From contig JAFTXF010000045.1 in NCBI GenBank assembly GCA_017461685.1, positions 1 through 19,203 on the forward strand: 19,203 nt of DNA, written 5' to 3'. The position numbers and the translations under genes were made by a program. The DNA is from Lachnospiraceae bacterium. GTDB taxonomy: Bacteria; Bacillota; Clostridia; Lachnospirales; Lachnospiraceae. Numbering within the stretch: position 1 is the stretch's first letter; each line of letters opens with the position of its first letter. The notes beneath the pieces were generated by a model, which had not been told where the DNA came from, made no database searches, and was given only the letters and a program-made list of their open reading frames with translations. Positions 1-6,170 of the stretch are shown piece by piece.

Positions 1-86
1 CCTGAGACGAAATATATTTTATTCCATACCACAGTACAAGGCCTTCGCCGACAATCTTAAAACAAACAACAGAAAGGAATTTTATT

Positions 87-404
87 ATGGAAAGATTAGC
101 TTGGAAAGGACGTATCAAACCAGGATGTAAGGAGGAGTACATCAAAAGACACGATGAAATCTGGCCGGAAATGGTAGAACTTTTAAAGTCTGCCGGAATC
201 TGCAATTACACTATTTTTGCCAACGGCAATGAATTGTTTGGCTACTATGAATGTGAGAAGGGCATTGCTTTTGCAGAAAGCACACAGGCAGGCAGCCCGA
301 TTGTAGACCGTTGGAATGAGTATATGGATGACATTCTCGAGCTGGAAATGGATCCGGAAACAGGTGCACAGCCAAAGCTTGAGCAGGTATTCAGACTGGA
401 TTAA
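87..404 (+). CDS. rhaM: L-rhamnose mutarotase
   Basis: This 105-residue protein has the length and pattern of the RhaM family, which interconverts the alpha and beta anomers of L-rhamnose in the cytoplasm so that the sugar can enter the isomerase/kinase/aldolase route. Tyr18, His22 and Trp76 fall exactly where the E. coli enzyme has its sugar-binding and catalytic residues. The RHDEIWPEM segment around His22 and the NYTIF and GYYE strands fit a small dimeric ferredoxin-like alpha/beta fold. An AAAGGA ribosome binding site at 73-78 lies 8 bases before the ATG. Other rhamnose genes, if linked, would be left of the window. The gene to the right belongs to iron transport and has its own promoter, so this looks like the last gene of its unit. 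Family assignment is firm; activity is inferred. Confidence 0.93.
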   Translation: MERLAWKGRIKPGCKEEYIKRHDEIWPEMVELLKSAGICNYTIFANGNELFGYYECEKGIAFAESTQAGSPIVDRWNEYMDDILELEMDPETGAQPKLEQVFRLD

Positions 405-446
405 ACAATTCCTCCAAAAAAATTGAAAAAATTTGGTAAATACTAC

Positions 447-475
447 TTGACATTGCGCATCCGGAGTGATAAATT
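447..475 (+). promoter_or_regulatory. Promoter of feoA
   Basis: A perfect -35 TTGACA (447-452) is followed after 17 bases by an extended -10, TGaTAAATT (467-475). The predicted transcription start near 482 falls on the GTTAG/CTAAC dyad, the right place for repression. Confidence 0.65.
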
Positions 476-481
476 GATTGT

Positions 482-499
482 AGTTAGAAGATGCTAACT
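482..499 (+). promoter_or_regulatory. Operator-like dyad, feo site 1
   Basis: AGTTAG and CTAACT form a perfect 6-bp inverted repeat separated by six bases, placed at the predicted transcription start of feoA. The same GTTAG-N6-CTAAC arrangement recurs at 846-861 before feoB. Half-sites resemble those of DtxR/IdeR-type iron operators, but those have a much shorter centre, so the regulator is unknown. Metal-dependent repression is inference from position and gene function. Confidence 0.5.
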
Positions 500-522
500 T
501 CTTTTGTACTTAGGAGGGCGAC

Positions 523-735
523 ATGAATCTATTAGATGCTGAAGTAGAAAAAGAGTATATTATCAAAGACATTCTTACAGATGATGAAGAGTTGAATTCA
601 TTTCTTTTTACACTTGGCTGCTATAGTGGCGAACCGATTACAGTTATATCACATTTAAAAGGTGGATGTGTTGTTTCCATTAAAGACGCCAGGTACAATA
701 TCGACAATCAATTAGCAGAGGTCATATTGATATAA
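523..735 (+). CDS. feoA: Ferrous iron transport protein A
   Basis: This 70-residue protein has the size and strand pattern of the SH3-like FeoA family, a small cytoplasmic partner thought to associate with FeoB and support Fe(II) uptake. Visible features are an N-terminal helical stretch, the LFTLGCYSGEPITVI segment typical of FeoA, and a terminal strand ending LAEVILI. The ribosome binding site TAGGAGGG (511-518) lies four bases before the ATG. The gene precedes feoB with a 165-base gap. That gap is unusually long for this pair and contains a stem-loop and a second dyad, so feoB may be controlled partly separately. The promoter at 447-475 and the overlapping dyad suggest iron-responsive repression. 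Many related bacteria carry two feoA genes; only one is seen here. Confidence 0.9.
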   Translation: MNLLDAEVEKEYIIKDILTDDEELNSFLFTLGCYSGEPITVISHLKGGCVVSIKDARYNIDNQLAEVILI

Positions 736-756
736 TTCATTACAGTATAATATAGT
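727..756 (+). promoter_or_regulatory. Candidate internal promoter for feoB
   Basis: TTGATA (727-732), within the last codons of feoA, and TATAGT (751-756) are each one base from consensus and 18 bases apart. Transcription would start near 763, giving a leader that holds the stem-loop at 789-830 and the second dyad. Only sequence similarity supports it. Confidence 0.35.
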
Positions 757-788
757 AGTATGATGATGCATGAGAATTGAAGGAATAT

Positions 789-830
789 AAAGCGGACTTA
801 CGTAAGGAAAGCCTGTGGTGTGTCCGCTTT
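789..830 (+). other. Stem-loop in the feoA-feoB gap
   Basis: AAAGCGGAC (789-797) pairs perfectly with GTCCGCTTT (822-830). The 24-base loop begins with the palindrome CTTACGTAAG, counting its first base from the stem. The right arm ends in TTT and continues GTTATTTG, so it could be a weak terminator or attenuator separating feoA from feoB expression. It might equally be an mRNA processing or stability structure. Confidence 0.5.
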
Positions 831-845
831 GTTATTTGAAGATTG

Positions 846-861
846 GTTAGTTCAGACTAAC
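846..861 (+). promoter_or_regulatory. Operator-like dyad, feo site 2
   Basis: GTTAG (846-850) and CTAAC (857-861) are separated by six bases, the same half-sites and spacing as the dyad at the feoA transcription start. The site lies 39 bases before the feoB start codon, downstream of the stem-loop. It could be a second binding site for the same regulator or a roadblock site. Confidence 0.42.
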
Positions 862-900
862 AAGATGCTGATTTTCAGTTTATTTCAGGAGGAACAAGAA

Positions 901-2907
901 ATGAGAATTGCTTTAACGGGTAATCCTAACAGTGGTAAAACCACAATGTACAACGCGCTGACCGGCAGAACAGAGCGTGTTGGTAACTGGGCCGGTGTTA
1001 CTGTGGACAAAAAGGAAAGTCCTATCAAGAAAAATTATTATGACGGAGCTGAGGAAATCATCGCAGTTGACTTACCGGGTGCATATTCCATGTCTCCATT
1101 CACATCCGAGGAGAGTATCACCAGCGGATATGTAAAGAATGAAAATCCGGATGCAATTATCAATATTGTGGACGCTACAAACTTAAGCCGCAGCTTATTC
1201 TTTACCACACAGCTTTTGGAATTGGGCATTCCGGTAGTTGTGGCACTCAATAAGAGTGATGTGAATGTGAAAAAGGACAATAAGATTGATACAGCAAAGC
1301 TGGCTGAAAAGCTGGGCTGTCCGGTGGTAGAAACCGTTTCCACCTCTACCGGCGACAATGGCTTAAAGGAAGCAGTGCAAAAGGCTGTTGATTTAATAGG
1401 AACAACCCAAAAGGCTCCTTATGTACAAGGCGACATTGATGTACATAATAAAGAAGCAGTAGAGGCAGAAGACAGAAAACGTTTCGAATTTGTAAATAAG
1501 ATTGTAAAAGAAGTTGAAACCCGTAAGGTGCTTACAAGAACCAAAAATTCTCAGGATAAAATTGATGCAATTCTTACCAATAAGTGGTTAGGTATTCCGA
1601 TTTTTGCGGTTGTAATGTTCCTCGTATTTTATATTTCCCAGTCTACCGTAGGTACCTGGATTGCAGACTGGCTGGTTGGCTGGATTGAAACCTTCCAGGA
1701 GTGGGTTGCAGGTCTGGTAGAAGGTGCAAATCCGTTCTTACAGTCTCTGTTAGTTGACGGTATTATCGGTGGTGTAGGTGCCGTAGTTGGCTTCCTTCCG
1801 CTTGTTATGGTAATGTACTTCCTGATTGCATTGTTAGAGGACTGCGGTTATATGGCACGTGCAACAGTAGTACTTGACCCGATCTTCAAAAAGGTTGGCC
1901 TGTCCGGCAAGTCCGTTATTCCTATGGTTATCGGTACCGGCTGTGCCATTCCTGGTGTTATGGCTTGCCGTACGATCCGCAATGAAAGAGAGCGCAGAGC
2001 AACAGCGATGCTCACACCTTTCATGCCTTGCGGTGCGAAGCTTCCTGTTATTGCACTGTTCGTAGGTGCATTCTTCCCGGAGGCTTCCTGGGTTGGTACT
2101 GCGATGTATTTTGTAGGTATTGTATTGATTTTATTAGGTGCTCTGTTGGTTAATAAGATTACAGGACATAAGTACAGAAAATCCTTCTTTATCATTGAGC
2201 TTCCGGAATACAAGCTTCCAAGCTTAAAGAGAGCGACCCTCTCTATGTTATCCCGCGGTAAGGCATACATCGTGAAGGCAGGTACCATTATCCTTGTATG
2301 TAATGCAGTCGTTCAGATTATGCAGACCTTCAACTGGAGCCTCCAGGTTGTGGAAGAGGGCATGGAAAATACTTCTATCCTTGCAACAATTGCTTCTCCG
2401 GTTGCAGTGTTATTAGTTCCGATCGTAGGTATTGCAGCATGGCAGTTGGCAGCAGCAGCTATTACCGGTTTCATTGCAAAAGAAAATGTTGTAGGTACTT
2501 TAGCAGTTTGCTACGGTTTAAGTGCTTTCATCGATACAGAAGAGCTTGCATTAATTGGTGACGGTAATGTAGTAGCAACAACCATGGCACTGACCAAGGT
2601 TGCAGCTTTGGCATATTTGATGTTTAATTTATTTACACCGCCTTGTTTTGCGGCTTTGGGTGCAATGAACTCCGAAATGCAGAGCAGGAAGTGGCTGTGG
2701 GGCGGCATTGCATTACAGTTAGGCACCGGTTATGTAGTGGCATTCCTGGTATACCAGATTGGTACATTGGTGACAACAGGCGGCGTAGGCGCAGGCTTTG
2801 TTCCGGGCTTAATCGCAGTGCTTGCTATGGTTGCTGTAGTGATTTACATCATTAAGAGAAATAACAAGAAAATGGCAGCGGAATACGCGTTAAAGAAAGC
2901 AGCGTAG
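901..2907 (+). CDS. feoB: Ferrous iron transporter B, GTPase-permease
   Basis: FeoB imports Fe(II) across the cytoplasmic membrane. The 668-residue product starts with a G domain: G1 GNPNSGKT at residues 7-14, a switch region GNWAGVTV near 28-35, G3 DLPG at 57-60 and G4 NKSD at 118-121. After a helical spacer to about residue 225 come multiple membrane helices. These include the two Gate segments with conserved cysteines, in GTGCAIPGVMACRTI and FMPCGAKLPV, and the late FTPPCFAALGAMNSEM motif. An in-frame GTG at 820 would add 27 residues. I chose ATG 901 because CAGGAGGAA lies just upstream and because family members begin at the MRIALTGNPN strand. The length is normal for clostridial FeoB. 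The gene is followed by a hairpin element and the Cys-rich partner gene. Confidence in function is high. Confidence 0.97.
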   Translation: MRIALTGNPNSGKTTMYNALTGRTERVGNWAGVTVDKKESPIKKNYYDGAEEIIAVDLPGAYSMSPFTSEESITSGYVKNENPDAIINIVDATNLSRSLFFTTQLLELGIPVVVALNKSDVNVKKDNKIDTAKLAEKLGCPVVETVSTSTGDNGLKEAVQKAVDLIGTTQKAPYVQGDIDVHNKEAVEAEDRKRFEFVNKIVKEVETRKVLTRTKNSQDKIDAILTNKWLGIPIFAVVMFLVFYISQSTVGTWIADWLVGWIETFQEWVAGLVEGANPFLQSLLVDGIIGGVGAVVGFLPLVMVMYFLIALLEDCGYMARATVVLDPIFKKVGLSGKSVIPMVIGTGCAIPGVMACRTIRNERERRATAMLTPFMPCGAKLPVIALFVGAFFPEASWVGTAMYFVGIVLILLGALLVNKITGHKYRKSFFIIELPEYKLPSLKRATLSMLSRGKAYIVKAGTIILVCNAVVQIMQTFNWSLQVVEEGMENTSILATIASPVAVLLVPIVGIAAWQLAAAAITGFIAKENVVGTLAVCYGLSAFIDTEELALIGDGNVVATTMALTKVAALAYLMFNLFTPPCFAALGAMNSEMQSRKWLWGGIALQLGTGYVVAFLVYQIGTLVTTGGVGAGFVPGLIAVLAMVAVVIYIIKRNNKKMAAEYALKKAA

Positions 2908-2917
2908 ACTGAGAAGG

Positions 2918-3108
2918 TGCAAAACATCGCGGCTCGGAGACCGGAGCAATATACCTTCCGTCTCAGGGTCGCTCTCGCTCCATGAAAATGCGTAGCGGTA
3001 CTAAGCTCAGGCTGCGGCTATGGCCTTGCTTCGCTAAGGACCGACGCTTTTCAAGGCCCCTGTGCCGGAAGGTATATTGCTCCGGTCTCAGGGTCCCGGT
3101 GTTTTGCA
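2918..3108 (+). repeat. Hairpin element copy 1, inside the feo operon
   Basis: Two 43-base arms (2918-2960 and 3066-3108) form an inverted repeat with 38 matches, the inner 24 bp being perfect. Between them is a 105-base core shared with the elements at 12393-12644 and 13915-14159. Shared marks include GTACTAAGC (2998-3006), GCTAAGGAC (3033-3041) and the inner stem TGAAAA(t)GCG/CGCTTTTCA (2983-2992 with 3045-3053). The element contains no plausible gene. It lies between the feoB stop and the ribosome binding site of the Cys-rich protein, so the operon mRNA would carry it as a long hairpin. Arms more diverged than in the other copies and no clear flanking direct repeat suggest the oldest insertion of the three. 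I do not know a name for this family. Confidence 0.85.
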
Positions 3109-3143
3109 GTTGATAGAATATTTGAGAGAGGAAGGTGACCCGT

Positions 3144-3398
3144 ATGATAGCGGATATTACGATTGCAGCAATACTTCTGATTATTATTGGTGCAGCAGTG
3201 GTTTACATGGTGAAAGAGAAAAGGCGCGGTGTAAGATGCATCGGATGTCCAAGCGGCGGCACATGTCCTCATAAGGAAAAGTGCAGTGGTGCATGTCATA
3301 GCGGCTCCTCTGAAGGAAAAGGCGAATGCCATTGCGGCTCCTCTGAAGGGAAAACTGAATGTTATTGCGACAGTTCTTCTCAGAAGAAAAGTTTATAA
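3144..3398 (+). CDS. FeoB-associated Cys-rich membrane protein
   Basis: This 84-residue protein has one N-terminal membrane helix (about residues 3-24, IADITIAAILLIIIGAAVVY) and a short basic stretch. It ends in a cysteine-rich tail with CIGCPSGGTCPHKEKC followed by two imperfect repeats of the form CxCGSSEGKxEC. That architecture and the place after feoB match the FeoB-associated Cys-rich membrane protein family. Its role is not settled; metal binding or delivery near the FeoB pore is the usual guess. I chose ATG 3144, eight bases after AGGAAGG, over GTG 3135, which overlaps the ribosome binding site. The terminator at 3423-3454 closes the operon. A hairpin element separates it from feoB but no terminator does, so co-transcription is likely. 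Confidence 0.82.
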   Translation: MIADITIAAILLIIIGAAVVYMVKEKRRGVRCIGCPSGGTCPHKEKCSGACHSGSSEGKGECHCGSSEGKTECYCDSSSQKKSL

Positions 3399-3422
3399 AA
3401 ATTAAGAAAATTTTGGAATTGG

Positions 3423-3454
3423 CGGCACAAGGGCTTGTACTTTGTGCCGTTTTT
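3423..3454 (+). terminator. Terminator of the feo operon
   Basis: CGGCACAA (3423-3430) pairs perfectly with TTGTGCCG (3442-3449) around an 11-base loop and runs straight into five Ts (3450-3454). This is a standard intrinsic terminator 25 bases after the Cys-rich gene. Confidence 0.85.
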
Positions 3455-3463
3455 CGTTATACT
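3435..3463 (+). promoter_or_regulatory. Candidate corA promoter nested in the terminator
   Basis: TATACT (3458-3463) is one base from the -10 consensus. TTGTAC (3435-3440), a weak -35, lies 17 bases upstream within the terminator loop. If used, the promoter of corA overlaps the terminator of the preceding operon. Confidence 0.4.
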
Positions 3464-3504
3464 TAAATGTAGGGCTTATTACTGCAAAGAAGGAGGAAGC
3501 GATA

Positions 3505-4446
3505 ATGATTACATTATTTAAAACAGACAACGGTATTATTAGAGAAGTAGACAATTATGAGACAGACATATGGATAAAAATGACATCGCCCTCCAATGAA
3601 GAGGCCAATTTTATTTCCGAAAAGTACGGTGTTGATTTAGACCATATCAAGGCAGCACTGGATAATGATGAAAGTGCCCGTATCGAGATTGAAGATGACT
3701 ACACGCTGATATTAGTGGATATTCCGGTTACAGAAAAGCGTGGTGAGCACAATGAGTATACCACTATTCCATTAGGTATTATTTTGTGTGAAGATACCAT
3801 TATTACGATATGTGCCAGAGAAACCAATATTTTAAAGGCTTTTGTGGCCAAGCGGATTAAGGAATTCAGCACCAAGAAACGTATGCGTTTTCTGTATCAG
3901 ATTTTGTACCGTAATGCAGTGGAGTTTCAGGTGGACTTGCGTAAGATTGATAAGAAGCGTACCCAGATTGAAGGTCACATCAGTGAGATTACAGAGGATT
4001 CTGAATTAATCGAGCTGCATGAATTGGAGTCCAACCTGGTATACTTTGCTACGTCTTTAAGGGCCAACGGCCTGATTTTGGAAAGGCTGACCAGATACAG
4101 CCGTATCAAGCAGTATCCGGAGGATAGAGAGCTGTTAGAAGATGTTATCATTGAGAATAAGCAGGCGATTGAGATGACCCAGATTTACCGTGATATTATC
4201 AACGGTACCAGAGAGTTGATGAGTACAGTTATCAATAACCGCCTGAATAATGTCATGAAATACCTGGCTTCTATTACCATCGTTATGTCCATACCGACTA
4301 TTATTTCCGGTCTGTACGGCATGAATGTGTCCGGTGAGGGCATGCCTCTGTCAGGAAGTCCATGGGGATTTGGTATTATTTGCGGCGCAACGCTGATTAT
4401 TTGCGTGATTACGATGATTGTGCTGAAGAAGCGTAAGATGCTTTAA
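3505..4446 (+). CDS. corA: CorA-family magnesium/divalent cation transporter
   Basis: This 313-residue protein has the CorA layout: an N-terminal alpha/beta cytoplasmic domain, a long helical region (about residues 130-255) that forms the funnel of the pentamer, and two C-terminal membrane helices. The signature YGMN lies at about residues 271-274, at the end of the first helix. The second helix is followed by the basic tail KKRKML. The GMN motif argues for Mg2+, possibly Co2+ or Ni2+, passage rather than Zn2+ export. An in-frame ATG at 3442 would add 21 residues lying over the terminator stem. ATG 3505 is preceded by AAGGAGGAAG (3490-3499) and gives the usual N-terminus. It appears to be a single-gene unit. 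The family call is firm; ion choice is inferred. Confidence 0.92.
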   Translation: MITLFKTDNGIIREVDNYETDIWIKMTSPSNEEANFISEKYGVDLDHIKAALDNDESARIEIEDDYTLILVDIPVTEKRGEHNEYTTIPLGIILCEDTIITICARETNILKAFVAKRIKEFSTKKRMRFLYQILYRNAVEFQVDLRKIDKKRTQIEGHISEITEDSELIELHELESNLVYFATSLRANGLILERLTRYSRIKQYPEDRELLEDVIIENKQAIEMTQIYRDIINGTRELMSTVINNRLNNVMKYLASITIVMSIPTIISGLYGMNVSGEGMPLSGSPWGFGIICGATLIICVITMIVLKKRKML

Positions 4447-4615
4447 GTGTTCCGTGGGGCCTGAGATGCCATGTGTATGCAAAGTGGTGAAGGTGTAGAG
4501 GATTTGCTGAATGCTCAAAATACTGGAAAAGTTCAGAATATTTTTGATTACCGAGCTGAGTGTAAGAAAAAAGAACTATAATGCGTGAAAATAAAGATTA
4601 AATAAGGCGGTATGC

Positions 4616-4644
4616 TTGAATAATTTGTCGAATTATAGTATAAT
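4616..4644 (+). promoter_or_regulatory. Promoter of the 4681 gene
   Basis: TTGAAT (4616-4621, four of six) and a perfect TATAAT (4639-4644) are 17 bases apart. Transcription would begin about 30 bases before the start codon. Confidence 0.65.
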
Positions 4645-4680
4645 ATGTAAAAATAATTTTCTTATACGGAGGATAGTGTT

Positions 4681-5601
4681 ATGGCATTTTGTGAAAATTG
4701 CGGAAAGCAGCTACAGGATGGCGAAAAATGTACGTGTACAGAATCAGTGGAGCAGGTGACTGAGAATACCGGTACAGTGGAGCAGGTTTCTGAGAGCGCA
4801 GAGGCAGAAGCACCAAAGAGAGAGAATCCATTAAAGGGCAAGGAAAAACCGTTGATTATTGCAGCGGCAGCTGTAGTAGTATTATTGATACTGATCAAGA
4901 TTTTTTCCGGTTCTAAAGGGTATATGGAGCCGATAAACGATTTTATGAAGGCTATCAATAAGAAGAATACAAGCAGTGTTGAGCTGAATGCGACATTGAT
5001 GCCAGATTTCGGTGCGAAGCTTTATAAAAAATACTATGCAAAACAATTGAAATCTGATTATTATGCGGATGTTTATGATGATCGCAAAGACGATTTTGAA
5101 GATTACTATGATGATTGCGATGATGAATACGATAGGTGGAAGCTTAGTTTCGAGATGAAGAAGTCCACCAAATTGGACAAGGATGATTTGGAGGATATTC
5201 AGGACGAACTGGACGATTATTATGATGATTATTTAGAGTATTACGTTGACTCTTATGAAGATATTCTGGATGACGAGGACGATCTTGAAGAATTTGCAGA
5301 CAGCTGGGAATATGAGGAAAAAGATGCGACAGCAGCATTAAAGGCATTCATGAATTTCTGCAAGGCATACGAAGAACTTAAGGTTACAGCAGGCTATGAG
5401 GTAAAAGGCAAGTTCATCGTAAAATCAGGTAAGGATGAGTACAAGACAGATACTGTTGAATTTATAGTATTAAAGGTAAACGGCGACTGGACATATTATG
5501 GTGTTACAGGCGGCGGAAGCTTATATTTTGAAGATGATGAGGAAGGCTGCTTTGACTTTATTTCTAATTTCCTGTATTCATCAAAGTTAAGTTTATATTA
5601 A
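4681..5601 (+). CDS. Zinc-ribbon membrane protein with acidic extracytoplasmic domain
   Basis: The product has 306 residues. It begins with a short zinc-ribbon-like motif, Cys4-x2-Cys7 then Cys17-x-Cys19, followed by a Glu/Val-rich linker. One membrane helix (about residues 57-76, PLIIAAAAVVVLLILIKIF) leads to an outside domain of about 225 residues. That domain holds a strikingly Asp/Tyr-rich stretch (about 120-215, repeated DDYYDD and YDD patterns) and a C-terminal beta-rich part ending in GDWTYYGVTGGGSLYF. The likely topology is ribbon inside and acidic domain outside. ACGGAGG lies before the ATG. It is one of three ribbon-TM proteins in this island, the others being at 6171-7916 and 8400-10355. 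I do not know its function; the acidic domain could bind cations or envelope polymers. The hairpin at 5630-5662 ends the unit. Confidence 0.8.
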   Translation: MAFCENCGKQLQDGEKCTCTESVEQVTENTGTVEQVSESAEAEAPKRENPLKGKEKPLIIAAAAVVVLLILIKIFSGSKGYMEPINDFMKAINKKNTSSVELNATLMPDFGAKLYKKYYAKQLKSDYYADVYDDRKDDFEDYYDDCDDEYDRWKLSFEMKKSTKLDKDDLEDIQDELDDYYDDYLEYYVDSYEDILDDEDDLEEFADSWEYEEKDATAALKAFMNFCKAYEELKVTAGYEVKGKFIVKSGKDEYKTDTVEFIVLKVNGDWTYYGVTGGGSLYFEDDEEGCFDFISNFLYSSKLSLY

Positions 5602-5629
5602 GTATATTTAAATAGTATAGTATGAGTAA

Positions 5630-5662
5630 AGTCGGGAAAACAAGTTTATTGTTTTCCCGACT
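5630..5662. terminator. Convergent-gene hairpin terminator
   Basis: A perfect 14-bp stem (5630-5643 with 5649-5662) with a 5-base loop lies between the converging genes at 4681-5601 and 5706-6125. The T content after it is modest on both sides, so bidirectional termination is probable but not certain. Confidence 0.7.
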
Positions 5663-5705
5663 CTAATATTTTCGGCAATGAGTATCTTAAAGCTGCGCTA
5701 TTCTT

Positions 5706-6125
5706 TTATTCCTCCTTCATATGTTCCGTAATAATCTTATCAATCGGTTTGATTACGAGCGTTTTCTGAGAAAGTGCCTTGTATCCCAGAATTAACAAGA
5801 GAACGGTTTCAGCAAAGGAAATAACGGACTGAATAAAGTATATAATCCTACTGATAACCGTGATACTGAATGATTCACCAAAAATATTGAACACATCATC
5901 GATGACTCCGATAAGGTCCGGAATTAAGCCGATTACATAATAAAGCAAGGAGAAGCTTACACATACAACTAAAGCCTTTACAGCAGTTCTTCTTAACCAG
6001 GCATTGTCTTCAAATAAAAGAACATATCCTACCATTAATAATAATACGGTGTATCCTGAGAACAATCCCATAAAATACATAATTGCGCCTAACATACCTA
6101 CAGAAATACCAAGTTTAGATTTCAT
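5706..6125 (-). CDS. Small multi-spanning membrane protein, unknown function
   Basis: This 139-residue hydrophobic protein has about four predicted membrane segments and a charged C-terminus (KPIDKIITEHMKEE). The segment FEDNAWLRRTAVKA followed by a helix recalls small DUF4870/Tic20-like membrane proteins, but I cannot assign a family with certainty. I chose ATG at 6125 because GAGGTGA (6137-6131) is well spaced before it. A GTG at 6134 lies inside that ribosome binding site. It lies 45 bases after the zinc-ribbon/NPCBM-like gene at 6171-7916 on the same strand and is probably co-transcribed with it, suggesting a membrane partner. No catalytic motif is visible. Confidence 0.72.
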   Translation of the reverse strand: MKSKLGISVGMLGAIMYFMGLFSGYTVLLLMVGYVLLFEDNAWLRRTAVKALVVCVSFSLLYYVIGLIPDLIGVIDDVFNIFGESFSITVISRIIYFIQSVISFAETVLLLILGYKALSQKTLVIKPIDKIITEHMKEE

Positions 6126-6170
6126 ATTTGTCACCTCATAAATATTTTATTTTTATTATTTTACTACGTT

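Noticed and set aside
1..60. Frame ending in TAA at 58-60 as the 3' end of an upstream gene
   Set aside because: Only 19 codons are visible, a second frame is also open, and neither matches a rhamnose-pathway C-terminus that I can recognise.
820..900. N-terminal extension of FeoB from GTG 820
   Set aside because: The extension overlaps the stem-loop and second dyad, has no ribosome binding site, and does not resemble FeoB, while ATG 901 has a strong one.
4471..4581. 36-codon frame starting MCMQSGEG between corA and the 4681 gene
   Set aside because: It has no ribosome binding site or recognisable family and could be a remnant or chance frame. The rest of 4447-4615 shows no clear signal.
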